Source of the DNA: Cytophagales bacterium
GTDB lineage: Bacteria > Bacteroidota > Bacteroidia > Cytophagales > Cyclobacteriaceae
Assembly: GCA_003454975.1 (NCBI GenBank)
Contig: DMST01000312.1
Span: forward strand, 1 to 6,318
Length of the DNA stretch: 6,318 nucleotides
Direction of reading: 5' to 3'
Part shown: piece by piece, positions 5,683-6,318 of the stretch
Position numbering within the stretch: position 1 is the stretch's first letter
Layout: each line of letters opens with the position of its first letter
Notes under the pieces: generated by a model
The model's input: the letters and a program-made list of their open reading frames with translations, nothing else
Told to the model about the DNA's origin: nothing
Database searches by the model: none
Translations under genes and position numbers: made by a program

Positions 5683-5894
5683 AATCCCCGCTTTGGCAAA
5701 GCTCCCCTCCTTTCCTGGAAACATCTCCTTTTTGAGATAATGAGAGTTAATTATTTCGCCAAATCCCCCTACATCGCAATATTTCAACACGTAATCAGCA
5801 AAACCCAAATCGAGGATTCTGTTAAGAGAATCTGTGATTTTGTTAAATCTCCCGGCCGAAATCCCCTCAACTTTAGCCTTAGTAAAGCTTTCCC
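5683..5894. repeat. Two diverged copies of a short hairpin-containing segment
   Basis: Copy one (5683-5707) and copy two (5860-5894) both begin AATCCCC, contain a CTTT...AAAG inverted repeat (GCTTT-GGC-AAAGC at 5690-5702; CTTTA...TAAAG at 5871-5887) and end in AGCT followed by pyrimidines. They differ by several substitutions and about ten inserted bases. The likeness could mark decayed copies of an interspersed repeat, though two copies in an AT-rich region may also be chance. Confidence 0.3.
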
Positions 5895-5957
5895 GGCCCA
5901 GTTAGCACCCGAAAACGGGTAGACGAGACGGGTTGTAAAAACCATCTGAAACCACTT

Positions 5958-6318
5958 ATGAAGAACACTACCTACCTCGTATTCGCGGTCTTGGTTTTCT
6001 TAGGCTCTGTTGCTTTCAATAATAGAACTACGAACCCCGAAGCACCGGAAGAGCGGTCGGGAATCGAGGAAGCACCCGACTCAGAAGCCCCAGAATACAG
6101 CGAACCCTTCGACGTAATGATGTCGGTGCTAACCCACCAGCGGTGCGTGAATTGCCACCCCTCTGACGACGTGCCCAAGCAGGGCGAGGACCGTCATGCG
6201 CACCGTTTTGACATTACACGAGGCAACTCAACTGGGCCCACCAACTGCAACACCTGCCACCAGGCCGAAAACAACGACTACTCCGGAGTACCGGGGGCCC
6301 CTGACTGGTCTTTGGCAC
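5958..6318 (+). CDS. Exported di-haem cytochrome c, partial at the right edge
   Basis: The frame is open from the ATG at 5958 to the window end, 120 codons plus one base, so the C-terminus is missing. Residues 1-20 form a signal peptide or N-terminal anchor (MKNTTYLVFAVLVFLGSVAF), followed by an acidic, Pro-rich linker at about 26-50. Two c-type haem-binding motifs are visible: Cys63-Val-Asn-Cys-His67 and Cys97-Asn-Thr-Cys-His101. The surroundings (MMSVLTHQRCVNCHP, DRHAHRF, NNDYSGVPGAPDW) resemble small cytochromes often annotated as an isoquinoline 1-oxidoreductase subunit, which accept electrons from molybdenum hydroxylases of the xanthine oxidase family. It should act in the periplasm. The family resemblance is from memory of its motifs; the haem motifs are direct. 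No strong Shine-Dalgarno precedes the ATG. Codon use is GC-rich, like the DJ-1-like and lipoprotein genes. Confidence 0.85.
   Translation, partial: MKNTTYLVFAVLVFLGSVAFNNRTTNPEAPEERSGIEEAPDSEAPEYSEPFDVMMSVLTHQRCVNCHPSDDVPKQGEDRHAHRFDITRGNSTGPTNCNTCHQAENNDYSGVPGAPDWSLA

Larger units (their letters stand above)
5463..5957. other. 495-base spacer with terminator, hairpins and a decayed-looking minus-strand frame
   Basis: After the Kazal terminator comes a hairpin ATCTTTA-TTCG-TAAAGAT (5541-5558). From 5608 to 5901 the minus strand is free of stops for about 98 codons, with protein-like composition in places (LGFADYVLKYCDVGGFG; FPGKEGSFAKAGILTES), but the only usual start is a TTG at 5808, leaving 66 codons. 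Its coding status is doubtful. A plus-strand frame at 5740-5922 overlaps it antiparallel and has no motif. Two similar segments (5683-5707 and 5860-5894) suggest repeat-derived sequence. GATTCT/AGAATC (5815-5832) and ACCCG/CGGGT (5907-5920) are further small inverted repeats. The promoter of the cytochrome gene should lie here, but I cannot place it. Confidence 0.5.

Noticed and set aside
5740..5922. Plus-strand frame of 60 codons before the cytochrome gene
   Set aside because: No motif, no ribosome site, and it overlaps repeat-like sequence and an equally open minus frame; coding cannot be supported.
1..6318. CRISPR array, tRNA, rRNA, insertion sequence or toxin-antitoxin pair
   Set aside because: Reading both strands showed no regularly spaced repeats, no cloverleaf, no transposase and no paired small overlapping genes.

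Overview
The window looks like chromosomal DNA of a Bacteroidota bacterium, possibly Saprospiria/Lewinella-like. This rests on the protein types (a secreted Kazal-domain miniprotein, a lipoprotein with an L-M-A-C lipobox, a YtoQ-family protein), A-rich leaders without strong Shine-Dalgarno sites, and a TACTTTTG element fitting the Bacteroidota -7 consensus TAnnTTTG. The taxon below phylum is inference. There is no sign of CRISPR, an insertion sequence, a prophage, rRNA or tRNA.

Layout. Bases 1-206 hold no confident gene, only a hairpin behind the first gene. Minus strand: an exported DJ-1/PfpI (Hsp31-like) protein at 207-1055, then 398 non-coding bases with a candidate promoter and GC-rich hairpins, then a TetR/AcrR-type regulator at 1454-2089. 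Divergent from the regulator, 81 bases away, is a lipoprotein of unknown function at 2171-3067, followed by a long hairpin and an intrinsic terminator. Plus strand from there: a membrane-anchored coiled-coil protein (3338-4123), a YtoQ-like protein (4351-4800), an AT-rich gap, a 77-residue secreted Kazal-type protein (5229-5462) with a strong terminator, a 495-base gap with repeat-like sequence and a decayed-looking minus-strand frame, and finally the start of an exported di-haem cytochrome c (5958 onward) cut by the window edge.

How the genes fit together. Most appear to be single-gene units separated by 80-500 bases with their own hairpins or terminators, so this is not one operon. The only arrangement suggesting a functional link is the divergent TetR-lipoprotein pair, where the regulator may control the lipoprotein gene. 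Four of the seven genes encode exported products (DJ-1-like, lipoprotein, Kazal, cytochrome) and a fifth is membrane-anchored, so the window leans to the cell envelope. The cytochrome resembles those encoded beside molybdenum hydroxylases of the isoquinoline 1-oxidoreductase type; any partner would lie beyond the right edge. I see no convincing new multi-gene system. The most worthwhile leads are the orphan lipoprotein with its divergent regulator, the Kazal protein with Asp at the predicted P1 position, and the structured non-coding stretches.
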